A stretch of 64,000 nucleotides of DNA from Entomortierella parvispora (taxonomy: Eukaryota; Mortierellomycota; Mortierellomycetes; Mortierellales; Mortierellaceae), in assembly GCA_963573315.1 (NCBI GenBank), contig OY752146.1:2604001-2668000 (forward strand), read 5' to 3'. The translations under genes were made by a program, and so were the position numbers. Below the pieces are notes generated by a model that was given only the letters and a program-made list of their open reading frames with translations, searched no databases and was not told the origin of the DNA. The number at the start of each line of letters is the position of its first letter. The stretch's first letter is position 1. This document shows positions 21,908 to 34,441 of this stretch, in pieces.

Positions 21908-23808
21908 CTCCGCCGCAAGGAGACCAAAGAGCGACGGCTCGAGGCGTCCTGGGAGCGGCGGGGCAACCGCGTCAAGAAGGTCCAAGCGAAATTCCGTGCA
22001 CGAAGAGTGAGGGCTGACAAACTTCGAAAGAGGTACCGTCGCCCTAACGGCAGACTCATCTATAGCAAGCTGAAAAAGGACGCCCGAGAAGAATTGGACA
22101 GAACATCAACACCAAGGGAACGTCCTCTTCCCAGGAAAGAAACATTCAAGGACATCTACGGGCTACTGATAACGGCACAATCGGAGACGGCAACTCTCGA
22201 AGCCCGGAAAAACTTGGAAGGACTCGGGCCGTTGGAATTTTATTCAGACGGGTCGATGAAGGACCACGGTGACACGACAGTCAGCATGGCCTTTGGAGTC
22301 GTCACGAAGAAGCCAGGAGAGACGAGACACAAAGCCATCATCTCTGGAAAAGTAATGGGATACGCATCGTCAACAAAAGCTGAGCTGGTTGGACTGTTGG
22401 CGACAATTTTGGTGTGCCCCAGAGACACCAAAGCGACAGTATTTATTGACAACACAGCTGTGGTGAAGCAATTCAAGACACTTGTGGTCGGGAGAAAGAC
22501 AGCAACAGCAAGGAAGAGATTACGTTCACCCTATGCAGTCTGGTGGGCAGCGATCGCAGAGGCTTACAACCGGCAGGGCGAAAAGATCCGGGTAAGGGAC
22601 ATGCAGACAACGTAGGCAACAACATGGCAGACATTGTCGCAAAAGAGGGACATACCAAGGACGCTTGGGATATGGACCCTCTGGTGCACACAGATATGAA
22701 ATGCCACGCAACGTTCAAAGGGAAGCTGGTAGAAGATGACCTGCGCCAATTGCTGAAAAAACAATCTGTGGCACGAGTGCACCACCAATGGGCGGAGCAA
22801 AACAGAACCAAGGCAGAGGTAAAGGACTGGCGTGAAATCGAGTGGCGGACAACAATTGCAATTGTTCACAACCGCAACAAGCCCAGGAGTATGTTTACCA
22901 GCACCTCGGACTGCACGAAAAGAGCCCACAGGATCAAAAAACTGCACGGGATGCTACCCACGTTGAAGTACATGGCGGATTGGAGACCAGATCTGTATAA
23001 AGACAACTACTGCCGAGTCTGCGAAGTGAACGAAGAGGATACAACCCACATTTGGAGGTGCCCAGAAACGTTGGAGAGTCAGTGCGAAGGTTGGGAGGAG
23101 GCGATGACGCTGGTAACCGACCTAGGAAAGAAAGTTTGGACGCGAGAGAAGAAGAGGTGGCTGAGTGAGAAGAAGAAAGCGGAGGAGCAAGGCGAAGAAT
23201 TCAAGAAAGAGGAACCGACGTTCGTGGAGGAGTCGATGGACGCGTTCTGGACGATGCTGATGGACGAATTCCGAGGAGCAAGTAATATCAGGGGCCGAAA
23301 CCTGTTGGACGACGACCTGGACCGAGAGGACAACCAAGTTCAAGATCTCGGCGCTCTCCCTGAGCGGAAATGGACAGTAATGGACGCGTATCATGGGCTG
23401 GCCCCATTATTTCTGAAAGACAAGTTCAAGCGACTGTTCGGAACGACCACGGCGATTGCAAGCTTAATGGCGGACAGATTTATTACACTCATCGAAGACT
23501 ATGGCCGGAAAGGGATCTGGAACCCGCGCTGCAAAAAGACTGTGGACTGGGAGAAGTCTATTGGGGTCACTGCTGTGAGCAAACGTAACAGGCCTGAGAA
23601 CCCTGGTACCCGTGCCGGAGGACACGGACGTAGCAGCAGTGGCTTTGGTAACTTTAACCGGGACAGGTTTGCTGTGGTAAGGAGGAAAGACAACTTGAAG
23701 GACGCAGACAAGAGTGTGCTGGAAGCATACCAAGGCAAGCGGACGTTGAACGTCATGGAGCGGACAGGAGGAGTAAAATATTTCTTGGAAAAGGATCTCG
23801 GAGAATAA
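21908..23808 (+). pseudogene. LINE ORF2 remnant: RNase H and Cys-rich tail, frameshifted
   Basis: Two frames make up one former coding region. The first (21908 to a stop at 22613-22615) carries RNase H with the catalytic acids in place: Asp in FYSDGS (22247), Glu in STKAELVGL (22382) and Asp in FIDNTAVV (22448). The second (to 23808) continues with the last RNase H motif, KGHADNVGNNMADIVAKEG. One base is missing near 22592-22596, where the frames meet. Downstream is a knuckle-like C-X2-C-X8-H-X3-C (starting CRVCEVNEED) and about 250 further residues, acidic and basic by turns. There is no start codon at the truncated 5' end. The copy cannot move by itself. Confidence 0.88.
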
Positions 23809-24076
23809 GTGACGAATGAGCATGAAAGGCCACTTGGAGGACAGGACCCAGCTTCGCTCAGGCAAGCAGGGGACACCACCCACGAGGTCGCGGGTTTGTG
23901 ATACATGGGTGCATGGGCCGTCATAGACGGGTTGTGCGATGTCAAGCATCTTATTTCGTCCGTTTCCCTTGGGTTGAACGAGCGCGTGCAGAAGCGTGTC
24001 GTTTGGTCGACTTACAATTAACAGATAATAAACTCCACTCTCGCGAGGGACCTTTGACAAGAAAAAAAAAAAAAAA
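21908..24076 (+). mobile_element. 5'-truncated non-LTR retrotransposon (LINE)
   Basis: A 2.17-kb insertion bounded by an 18-19 bp direct repeat and ending in A15 (24062-24076), the classic product of target-primed reverse transcription. Its reading frame is already open at the first base after the left duplication, so the copy was cut off inside its ORF during insertion. What is left is the 3' end of ORF2: the RNase H domain and a zinc-knuckle-containing tail. The reverse transcriptase and endonuclease are missing. The element reads toward the 3' end of the oxidoreductase gene. The empty site can be read exactly by removing one duplication and the insert. Confidence 0.93.
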
Positions 24077-24094
24077 CCTGCAGCGGCTGCACAT
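24076..24094. repeat. Right target-site duplication of the LINE
   Basis: Second copy of the 18-19 bp sequence that also flanks the 5' end of the insertion at 21889-21907. Confidence 0.93.
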
Positions 24095-24248
24095 AGGTGA
24101 GAACTTTCAGTCTAGAGGATGCCAAACGATTAAATCCAAGGAAGAAAAGAAGAATGATAATGAACTACGGCTTAAGCTTCAAGTGTCAGACCTCCCGCAA
24201 GTTTTATTGCCTTAGAGACGCCGGTAATATGTACGGGTGGGATGGGGT

Positions 24249-25445
24249 CTACTGGCTCCATGCGATACGTTGTCCTGATTCAGAACTCTTGATCGCAAGC
24301 TGAATTCCATGGATTACCCAAGCCGCTTGCTGCGCGGTTACAATGAGCTTTTCTGTTTGCTGAATAGCACCCCAGACATTTTTGTAGAACGATCCGTAGC
24401 TTCCTTGTTCGCTGTCAACTTTGCCCTTGACATGGATTTGGGTGCCATCCACATCCAACAGGGTATCAAGGTCTCCCCAGCACTCTTCTTTCTCCACTCC
24501 ATATGAACCGTTCTTGGGTGTGAGACCTTCCTTCAGCTGGTTTTCCTGTACATCGAGACCATACTTTACATAAGAGCCGTTCATTCCTGTCAGTCTGAAT
24601 CGAGCTGTGGGGATCCGAGCAAGCATTCCAGCTCCAAGAGTGCAGCGAAGGCCATCTTTATAATCAAGGTGAACCAAAAACTGATCGTCGACCTGAGAGG
24701 ACGCAAGTTGACGCTGGTTGGAAACATGAGCCGTCAGGTATTCTGGCTCTCCAAAGAGTACCAGGGCCTGGTCAAGGAGGTGAGAGCACAGGTCATAAAG
24801 AACTCCCGATCCTTCCTCTACAAGTCCAGTTTCTCTCCAACCGTCCTTACTGAAGTTTCGGAATCGATCGAAACGGGATTCAAAGCTGACAACACGACCA
24901 ATTGTGGATTTCTGGGCTTGGACAAGCTTTTGAACGGTGAGAAAGTCCGCATCCCATCGACGATTGTGGAAGACGGAAAGGACAAGGGACCGAGATTGCG
25001 CAAACTTGGCGAGCTCCATGGCCTGTTCAAAGGTGATCGTGAAGGGCTTTTCCACGACGACGTGCTTGCCAGCCTCAAGTGCTTGACGGGCCTGGATGTG
25101 GTGGAGGGTGTTTGGCGTAGTGATGACGACCAGGTGAATTGAGGGATCCAGGAGAAGCTGATCGAGTGAGGCAAACACAGCAGCGTCCGGATACTTTTGC
25201 GTGAGGGCAGCTGTAGGGCCAGATCGATTGACAAAGGCTGCAAGGCGCATGCCTGGCGTGGTGGAGACGAGAGGGGCATGGAAAACTAATTGCGCAGTAT
25301 CAAAAAAAGACAAGATAACGACTTTGTCAGGACAGCACGTCGATGGGGCAAAAGTCTCTACATAGCAGACGATAGTCTTACCTTGAGCACTCATGCCAAA
25401 GCCGACAATTGCGACGTTGATGGGTGAGATTGAATCTGCAGACAT
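24249..25445 (-). CDS. Gfo/Idh/MocA family NAD(P)-dependent oxidoreductase
   Basis: Model: complement of 24249..25285 and 25382..25445; 366 aa, normal for the family. The N-terminal Rossmann fold begins NVAIVGFGMSAQVFHAPL. The glycine motif lies at the exon 1 end and the intron (25286-25381, GTAAGA to TTAG) splits it from FHAPL. The family signature EKPFTITFEQA, with its conserved Lys, is present near residue 95. VITTPNTLHHIQARQAL before it and GWRETGLVEEGSGVLYDLCSH after it complete the typical substrate-side pattern. The substrate cannot be told from sequence; sugar, polyol or dihydrodiol-type dehydrogenases are possible. The intron contains no stop in frame, so an unspliced message would still read through. 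The start is at 25445. Confidence 0.9.
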   Translation of the reverse strand: MSADSISPINVAIVGFGMSAQGKTIVCYVETFAPSTCCPDKVVILSFFDTAQLVFHAPLVSTTPGMRLAAFVNRSGPTAALTQKYPDAAVFASLDQLLLDPSIHLVVITTPNTLHHIQARQALEAGKHVVVEKPFTITFEQAMELAKFAQSRSLVLSVFHNRRWDADFLTVQKLVQAQKSTIGRVVSFESRFDRFRNFSKDGWRETGLVEEGSGVLYDLCSHLLDQALVLFGEPEYLTAHVSNQRQLASSQVDDQFLVHLDYKDGLRCTLGAGMLARIPTARFRLTGMNGSYVKYGLDVQENQLKEGLTPKNGSYGVEKEECWGDLDTLLDVDGTQIHVKGKVDSEQGSYGSFYKNVWGAIQQTEKLIVTAQQAAWVIHGIQLAIKSSESGQRIAWSQ

Positions 25446-25947
25446 GGTAGATAGAGGGTGAGAGTGGGAGAGGCAGGAGGGGAGGTGAAAAGTTGGGGAT
25501 CAAGAAGCAAGAAAGCAAAAGCGTAGCAAAGCAGCCCTTTCAAGAATGATGACCGATGTGATCATGGGAGTGTGAAAATTTGACATCCAGCCAAATACAC
25601 AAAAAACAGTCCGATAACGATATGGGTGCGCGACGACAGCCTGCCCGCCCAGGAGTGCCCTCGCCTGCTGGAGAGAGTCATGACCGGAAGTCGCTCGGGT
25701 CGCGGACGTGCGGCCGCGACTTTTTGAGCACAAAAACGACGACGCCCAGGGGCGGATGAATACTCTTCCGAGCTCGGGATCATGAATGCACGCGTTTCTT
25801 TTTCTTTCTTTCTTTCCATCTCATTTCTATTTCATTTCTATTTCATTTCATTTCATTTCATTTCATTTCATTTCATTTCATTTCATTTCGTTTCAGCTCC
25901 CACTCCTTCACTTCAGCAAGCCAGTCCAATCCATCATCCTCAGAGAC
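25446..25947. promoter_or_regulatory. Divergent promoter, oxidoreductase / PER1
   Basis: 502 bp between two divergent start codons, so both promoters should lie here. The PER1 side is a pyrimidine-rich tract with a TTTCA pentanucleotide repeat. An ATG at 25786 is in frame with PER1. Confidence 0.55.
25841..25889. repeat. (TTTCA)n pentanucleotide repeat
   Basis: Nine perfect TTTCA units, preceded from about 25822 by degenerate units (CATTTCTATTT), in the 5' region of PER1. Confidence 0.92.
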
Positions 25948-27003
25948 ATGTCTCCACCGACCCAGGAATTGATGCCGCAATTGCTAGTTCGCCATCGGCC
26001 GCAACGGCTACTCCTCTTGGTTCTCGCTGTCGCTGTCGCCTGCCTGTCTTGCTCCCTTGTGGCAGCGTCCTCTGGAGACAGACAAGAGTCGTACAAAAGC
26101 TGCGTTGCCGACTGTGACAGAGACATTTGCCAACCTACCAGCCCCGCCTCTATCGCGGATCTCTCAGCCGAGCAACTCGAGGTCAGAGAAGGATCAACAG
26201 CTCAGCGACTTCTCCGCTGGACCTGCGTCGACAACTGTCGTTATTTATGTATGCAGGCTATAACAGAGGTAGCTTTGCTCAAGAACGAGCCAGTCCACCA
26301 GTACCATGGAAAATGGCCTTTCTACAGGATGTTGGGCATGCAGGAGCCAGCGTCAGTCTTCTTCTCACTCCTCAATGGCTACATGCACGTTCGCGCTTGG
26401 CCAAAGCTCAAGCGCGTAATCCCTGAATCCTACTACCTTCGACCCTTCTACTTGGGCTATGCCCTTGTGGGTATGAACACTTGGCTCTGGTCAGCGGTGT
26501 ACCATGCTCGCGATTGGCCCAGTACGGAAAAGCTCGACTACTTCTCTGCCGGCGCCGCCATCACGTACGGTCTCTACTACACGGTCATTCGTATCCTCCA
26601 TATGGTCAATCAACGCACGCAGTTCCTCTGGGGTCTTCTGTGCCTCATCCCTTTGCTACTTCACATCAGCTACCTTGGCTTTATCCACTTTGATTACGGC
26701 TACAACATGGCGGCAACGGCAACAGTAGGCGCTATCCACAACTTTTTTTGGATCGGATGGAGCATCAAGCACTGGAGGGATCGACCCTATGCTTGGGAAC
26801 CAACGGTGTCCGCCATATTGATTACTTCAGCCATGTGTCTCGAGGTCTTGGACTTTGCTCCTCTTTGGGGCATCTTTGACGCGCATTCGCTCTGGCACGC
26901 AGCCACGATCCCTCTGGTGCCTATCTGGTATCGGTTCCTACTCAAGGACACGGAATGGGAAGTCCGCAACTATAAAGGCGTCCAGGTTTCTCATCGAGAC
27001 TAG
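25948..27003 (+). CDS. PER1: GPI phospholipase-type protein Per1 (PGAP3)
   Basis: Single exon, 351 aa, the normal size. Per1/PGAP3 removes the sn-2 acyl chain of GPI anchors during lipid remodelling in the ER or Golgi. A hydrophobic signal sequence (LLLLVLAVAVACLSCSLVAA) is followed by the Cys-rich luminal region (YKSCVADCDRDIC, RWTCVDNCRYLCMQ). Then come the conserved QYHGKWPFYRMLGMQEPASV, NTWLWSAVYHARDWPSTEKLDY with its His, and seven hydrophobic segments. The last loop has DFAPLWGIFDAHSLWHA with the second conserved His. The C-terminus is KDTEWEVRNYKGVQ. The start at 25948 places the signal peptide correctly. The in-frame ATG at 25786 would add 54 repeat-encoded residues. Confidence 0.95.
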   Translation: MSPPTQELMPQLLVRHRPQRLLLLVLAVAVACLSCSLVAASSGDRQESYKSCVADCDRDICQPTSPASIADLSAEQLEVREGSTAQRLLRWTCVDNCRYLCMQAITEVALLKNEPVHQYHGKWPFYRMLGMQEPASVFFSLLNGYMHVRAWPKLKRVIPESYYLRPFYLGYALVGMNTWLWSAVYHARDWPSTEKLDYFSAGAAITYGLYYTVIRILHMVNQRTQFLWGLLCLIPLLLHISYLGFIHFDYGYNMAATATVGAIHNFFWIGWSIKHWRDRPYAWEPTVSAILITSAMCLEVLDFAPLWGIFDAHSLWHAATIPLVPIWYRFLLKDTEWEVRNYKGVQVSHRD

Positions 27004-27649
27004 GTTGAGAATCGCTTCTCTACTTTACAACAATAATACCACACCTTTCATTGAGTATTGACAATCTTGGATACGATGTAGTTTTCTCTGCGGCACTGCA
27101 CATGCAACAACAACAGGAGCGGAGCTGTGGATGGAGCAAAAAAAAAAAAGGAAGAGGAGAGCGGGAGAGCGCAACAATTGGGCAACAGCACGGACGGTCG
27201 AATGGCTGGGGCGTGCGAAAGTGCCCATAAGAAGAGTTGCGGTCGGTGGCCCATGTCTGTCTGTTGCTGCTGCATTTCCATGCCTTCCAAAAGCGGCTGC
27301 GATGTGGTGTGTGTCCCTTTTGTCCTTCTCTCCGCCCTTCTCTTCCTTTTCTTTTCTTCTCGTCCCCATCTCTTCCACCTCCCGTTCCAGCCGTTTCTCC
27401 TCTTCATCATCCTCTCCTCGTTTGCACTTCATCCCTCCACCCCTCCCTCCATTCTTTCTCTTTGTTGCGCCCCTTCTGTTGCTGTTGTCTTCTAGATCTG
27501 TCCTCTGCTACCATCTACCATCTCCCATCTCTCGTTGTTTCATTGCTTCAGTTTCATTTTCTTATCCTTTTGTGCTTTCTTTATCTCTTCCTCTTCCTCC
27601 TCTCTTCCTCCTCTCTTCTTCACTTTCCTTCACGCCCCATCTCAATCGA
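27004..27649. promoter_or_regulatory. Intergenic region PER1 / amino-acid transporter
   Basis: 646 bp. The proximal 330 bp before the transporter start are almost pure pyrimidine on the plus strand (CTTCTC-type), probably the core promoter and 5' UTR. No gene was seen; the long open frames here are products of the biased composition. Confidence 0.5.
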
Positions 27650-30304
27650 ATGGCCACCCCCCCAAGACCTGTCCACCACCTCACCCCAGAGCGGCGGCCG
27701 TCCCAGGAGCTTCTCTCGTCTTCGCCCAATCGCGAGGCCACCACCAGACTCCTCTCCTCCTCTCCCTCGATCCCGCCTTTCTTTGGCCGCCCAGCCTCTC
27801 GTGGCAGCGACTCTAGCGTCCATGGCGACAACCAGACCCCTTCCTCCTCCTGGAGATCCCCCTCGACTCTGCAAAACTATCGCCCAGACGACAATGGCAC
27901 CTCCACAGAGCCAGCAAATACCTACCGCGGCGGTCTTGATAGCAGCAGCAACAGTATCCAGGGCAGCTATGCCGGCAACCCTCATATGGACTCGATCAAC
28001 TCAATCGTCGACATTCCCGCCGACGAGGCCTCAAAGGTCATCAAAAAGCATCTTGTCCTCAATTCACCTTCGCGTGATAGTCTTGATTCAGACCGTAACG
28101 GTCCTTCTGATGGAGCCGCAAGTGCCAACGGCGATGGAGGCTCCTCCGACGTTGTGGATTATACGACCGCTTTCAAGCTTCCTGGAGGAGCCATCACCCG
28201 CGATGTCTACAAATGGCAGGCGGACCAAGAGAATGAACAGAATCGCCGTGGTAAGCAGTATCCCTTTGTAGCCCGAAAATGACATCTGTCTCTCCAAAAA
28301 TATACTAACGACTCTGGACCAAACGCAATTCCAAACTAGGCCGATCCCGCTCATTTCATCTGCCCCGGCCCATGGAACCCTCCGTCTCGGCATTGAAGCA
28401 GCCTGGCGGCATGAGGCGTTACCACATGATCATGAAGGCAGAGGCTCATGGGCGTCAGGCCAACGTATTCACAAAAAGCTTTATTGACTTCTTGGCCATG
28501 TACGGTCACTTTGCAGGAGAGGACCTGGATGATGAAGAGGGAGGCGACTTTGAACGGGCAGTCTATGATGAAGAGGAAGAGGCTGAGGACCATGGTTCAG
28601 GATCTGGATCTGGCTCCCGCACAGAGGTCACACCACTCATCCCCAAACCACAGCAGGTTCCCCAAGGCGACGCTACACCCGCCAAAGCTGTCTTTTTGCT
28701 TCTCAAGTCGTTTGTCGGCACTGGCATCATGTTCTTGCCAAAAGCGTAAGGAAGGCTCCAAGATGAACCTGACTTGAATTTTCCATGTAGACGATCACTT
28801 TGGGGAACGATATTTACTCTGCGATATGTTTCCCACCTGTATCTGTCCAATTCTAGATTCAACAATGGTGGAATCCTCTTCTCGTCGATCTTCTTGGTCG
28901 CCATTGCGGCCATTTCATTGTTTTCTTTCCTTCTGTTAGTCGAGTCGCGTCAGGTAGTACCTGCATCCTTTGGCGATATTGGAGGGCATCTTTATGGCCC
29001 CTACATGCGACTTTCTGTCCTGTTCGCAATTGCGATTTCTCAGATTGGGTTTGTGTGCGCCTACATGAGCTTTGTTGCCACCAACTTGGAAGCATTGGCG
29101 AAGAATGTCATCAGCTCCACAGACATGTATCCATCCTACTTTTTTGTCCTTATTCAACTCATTGTATTTATCCCCTTGGCGCTGGTAGGATATTCGAGGC
29201 TCGTGCAGAGTGTATTGGACACCTCGTCTGGTTTTACGTATGTTCTAACTGCATTCTTCCACCCTAGATTCGCAACATTGCTCGCCTTTCCTTCACTGCG
29301 GTTGTTGCTGATGTTTTCATCTGCTTCGGATTGATCTACATGTATTACTTTGATGTGAGTCGGTTCTATCTTTTTTTTTTATTTTTGCTTTTCATGCCGT
29401 CGAAGCTCGAGACTAGGCCACTGACCTGTTTCTGATTTTTTAGATCTTCACTCTTTCTACCAACGGCTTGAGTGATGTTGTCTTGTTCAATCCTAAGGAC
29501 TTTGCCCTCTTTATTGGAACTGCTGGTAAATACTTTGAACCTTGTTGACTTTCATTCGCTCCACACTACATCATCCTGACATTTTTTATTTTATTTTTTT
29601 TTTCATTTGTTCGGTGTGATGCAGTCTTCACGTTCGAAGGCATTGGACTGATCATTCCCATCACAGAGTCTATGAAGGAGCCAGAAAAGTTCCCGAAGGT
29701 CCTGACCGGAGTCATGATCGGCATCACTGTCCTTTTCACCTCTCTTGGAGCTTTGTCCTACGCCGCCTTTGGATCGAAAACTCAGACGGTCGTTCTTCTC
29801 AACTTGCCTCAACAAAGCCATTTGGTCCAGTCTGTCCAGGCTCTTTACTCGATTGCCATCATGCTTTCTATCCCTCTTCAACTCTTCCCTGCAATCCGTA
29901 TTATGGAAAACGGTATTTTCACGCGCTCGGGCAAGCACAACAATTTGGTCAAGTGGGAAAAGAATTTTTTCAGGACCTTGTCTTTGTTGATGTGCGCCGC
30001 CATTGCCATCTGGGCAGGCGATGATCTCGACAAGTTTGTCTCCATTGTTGGATCCGTAGCCTGTAAGTGACATTGTGGATCATAATTCCTTCTGCTCCAA
30101 TTGATCGATATATAGTTTTGACAGTTTTACATTTTTATGACGACGATAGGTATTCCTTTGGCCTACATCTTCCCAGCCATGTTCCACTACAAGACCCACC
30201 CTAACAAGAAGTCGCGCGTCTTTGATGTGCTTCTATGTGCCTTTGGATGTCTTACCATGCTTTACACAACTGGCAATACTATCTACGAATGGACTCAGTC
30301 ATAG
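27650..30304 (+). CDS. Vacuolar amino-acid transporter, Avt3/Avt4 type
   Basis: Model: 27650..28250, 28340..28745, 28857..29184, 29268..29354, 29444..29525, 29625..30062, 30150..30304; 698 aa, the usual length for Avt3/Avt4. These carriers export amino acids from the vacuole. The long hydrophilic N-terminus is Ser/Pro-rich, then acidic (DDEEGGDFERAVYDEEEE). It carries the family block RYHMIMKAEAHGRQANVFTK. The transporter core begins ATPAKAVFLLLKSFVGTGIM and runs through about eleven TMs, including EGIGLIIPITESMKEPEKFP and the end motif GNTIYEWTQS. Every exon phase fits. Substrate choice within the AVT family cannot be read from sequence. The ATG at 27650 begins MATPPRPVHHLTP. Upstream frames are pyrimidine-tract artefacts. 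Confidence 0.92.
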
Positions 30305-30687
30305 GCAGATAGACAACAGGCGATAGTCGCAAAGATACAAATATCCCAAGCATATTTTCTCCAATATACACGCACTGCCCATATTGAAACGAAGCTATCA
30401 CAGCGCGTCTTTTCGTTTTGCTCTGCTGGATCTAGACAAAGAGCAGCGATTACCTGAAGGAAGGCGCAGCGGACTCATAATTTCCTTTCTTGAACAGATG
30501 CTGAGGGGCAAGATCTTGGCAATCTGGCGTGGTCGTACAGCGCAGTGGGTCTGCTGTCAACGTGAGGTAAATATTTTTGCCGTCCGCTTTAAAATGTCAT
30601 CTCGTTTTCCGTTCATTCATCTGTCCTTTTCATTCATCCCATCCCTGTCGCTCGCATTCGCCCTCCCCCCCAACGTTGCTGAACAGG
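30305..30687. promoter_or_regulatory. Intergenic region transporter / Apd1-like gene
   Basis: 383 bp between two plus-strand genes, including the 3' UTR of the transporter and the pyrimidine-rich leader of the next gene. No gene was found. Confidence 0.4.
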
Positions 30688-31713
30688 ATGAACTTCGTGC
30701 AAGGCGTGCTTCTGAAGGCGAAGAAGGTTGCGTTCGGCATCGAAGAAGTTGACCTATCCGCGTCCCCTTTCGTCTCGCTGTCGGATTGCCACTCTTGCTC
30801 CAGTCCATGTGCAGATGAGGATCATCCTCACTATCCCTCCTATTTGAAAATCAACCGAGAAAAGCCACTGTTGTTTTCTGTCAAGCCCTACACGCGGCAC
30901 GTTCTTATTTCCACTGGGAAAGACGATTGGGAGTCCCACATTGAAGACGACAAGGATTCTCTAGCTCCTCATCTCTCCAGAGCCATTGCCGAGGGCCAGC
31001 GACGTCAAAAGGAGTCCAGTGGAGGCGGCGACGTATCCAGGATCATGCTGACAAATTCTTCCAGGAAAGCAGAGACGTGGGATGGACCGGGCTGGCAGGT
31101 TTGCGTGCTCCCAGATCAGCTCCTCATCGATAATGTGACGCCAGAACAATGCGACGACTTTTTCGAAGCATTCCTCAAATCTGAGGTCGGGCAAAGCCCA
31201 TTTGGGGCCACGGATGATGTTGCAGAAACTTCTCGGGAGGTTCGAGCTGGAAAAACCACATTTGTTGTTCGTCCCTTATTACCTAAAGCCGTGGTTATGT
31301 TGTGCTCACATAAGCGGAGGGACAAACGCTGTGGCGTCACAGCACCCTTCCTCAACAAGGAGTTCAAGCGAATTCTCAGGTCAAAGGATATCCTGGGCGA
31401 CTCTGACCGTGATGTCGAGATTTGGCTTGTCAGTCATATTGGAGGTAAGAAAAGGAATACCCTCGCCCTGTATAGTGTACCGTCGCATAGACTAACCAAT
31501 TGCGATGAATCCTATCCTACATTAGGACACAAACTTGCAGGGAACGTAATCGTCCACAGACGCGAAGGCATGGCTGTGTGGTATGGTCGAGTGGACCCCT
31601 GCCATGTTCAAGCCATTGTTGATACAACAATCGAGCGCGGAGAGGTTATTCGTGAGCTCTATCGGGGCAGCATGGACGGTAGTTTCAACGAACAAAAGAA
31701 ATTAGCCTGGTAG
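30688..31713 (+). CDS. Apd1-like [2Fe-2S] thioredoxin-like ferredoxin protein
   Basis: Model: 30688..31444 and 31526..31713; 314 aa. It belongs to the sucrase/ferredoxin-like family of yeast Apd1. Yeast Apd1 holds a [2Fe-2S] cluster with two Cys and two His. Matching residues here are C206 and C215 (CSHKRRDKRC, C-X8-C) and H250 and H254 (HIGGH, H-X3-H). The N-terminus has a second Cys cluster (SDCHSCSSPCADED). The intron falls exactly between the two ligand histidines, and splicing is needed to make HX3H. It is 81 bp long and has no stop, so the unspliced message is also open. The conserved C-terminal GHKLAGNVIVHRREGMAVWY follows. The start at 30688 was chosen because the upstream frame has no ATG. 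Confidence 0.88.
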   Translation: MNFVQGVLLKAKKVAFGIEEVDLSASPFVSLSDCHSCSSPCADEDHPHYPSYLKINREKPLLFSVKPYTRHVLISTGKDDWESHIEDDKDSLAPHLSRAIAEGQRRQKESSGGGDVSRIMLTNSSRKAETWDGPGWQVCVLPDQLLIDNVTPEQCDDFFEAFLKSEVGQSPFGATDDVAETSREVRAGKTTFVVRPLLPKAVVMLCSHKRRDKRCGVTAPFLNKEFKRILRSKDILGDSDRDVEIWLVSHIGGKKRNTLALYSVPSHRLTNCDESYPTLGHKLAGNVIVHRREGMAVWYGRVDPCHVQAIVDTTIERGEVIRELYRGSMDGSFNEQKKLAW

Positions 31714-32325
31714 ATTTGGGGAATAACAAGATGGTCCACAAAACACAAAGAGCACTCTGAGTCTCTCTGAGCACGCGGGTCACAAAGGTGGCAAAGACTG
31801 CTATTTGATTTTTTTGAAGGGCAAAAGAGGCAGAAACACGGATCCCAAACAAATGTCCTTTACCAGGAGACATGTCGAACAACTACGCGCCTCCTTGCAA
31901 TCATATCCCTCCGTGCGATAAAAATAATCCTTCGCGGCCTTGTTGGTCTGCTCAATGATGAAGACGTCCATTCTTTGCTGGCTTCTGTTTGTCAATGGTG
32001 CTGGAAACCAGGAAATCGTCTTTCTGGCCCTTCTTTCCCATCATTTCCTTTTTCCCCACTTCCATTCTTGAACCCGCGTTCGAACTATTTGCCTTCTGTC
32101 TTCTCCTGGTGCACCATTGAAAGGAGATCACCTTGACTATTACCCTTTCCATAACCCCTTCTAATCCTATTGTCTGCACCCCCCTGTACCTGTACCTGCA
32201 CCACTGACACGTTCACCATTGCAATCGTACTCATACGCCTCTACGATAAACATCAGCTCCATCCTATCTCGTCATATTATCTCCTATCGTTGACGTCCCT
32301 CCATTATCTCGTCAACTTCAATACA
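31714..32325. promoter_or_regulatory. Intergenic region Apd1-like / disintegrin gene
   Basis: 612 bp between two plus-strand genes. It holds a 3' UTR and the promoter of the disintegrin gene. No conserved frame, no RNA gene and no repeat were recognised. Confidence 0.4.

Positions 32326-34441
<2,116 letters not shown>

Noticed and set aside
22564..23394. Minus-strand frames opposite the LINE remnant
   Set aside because: They are antisense shadows of the RNase H and Cys-rich tail, which have clear motifs on the plus strand.
27237..28271. A 344-codon plus-strand frame over the start of the transporter gene
   Set aside because: It lies in another frame over a pyrimidine tract and exon 1 of the transporter, whose own frame matches the AVT family and splices in phase.
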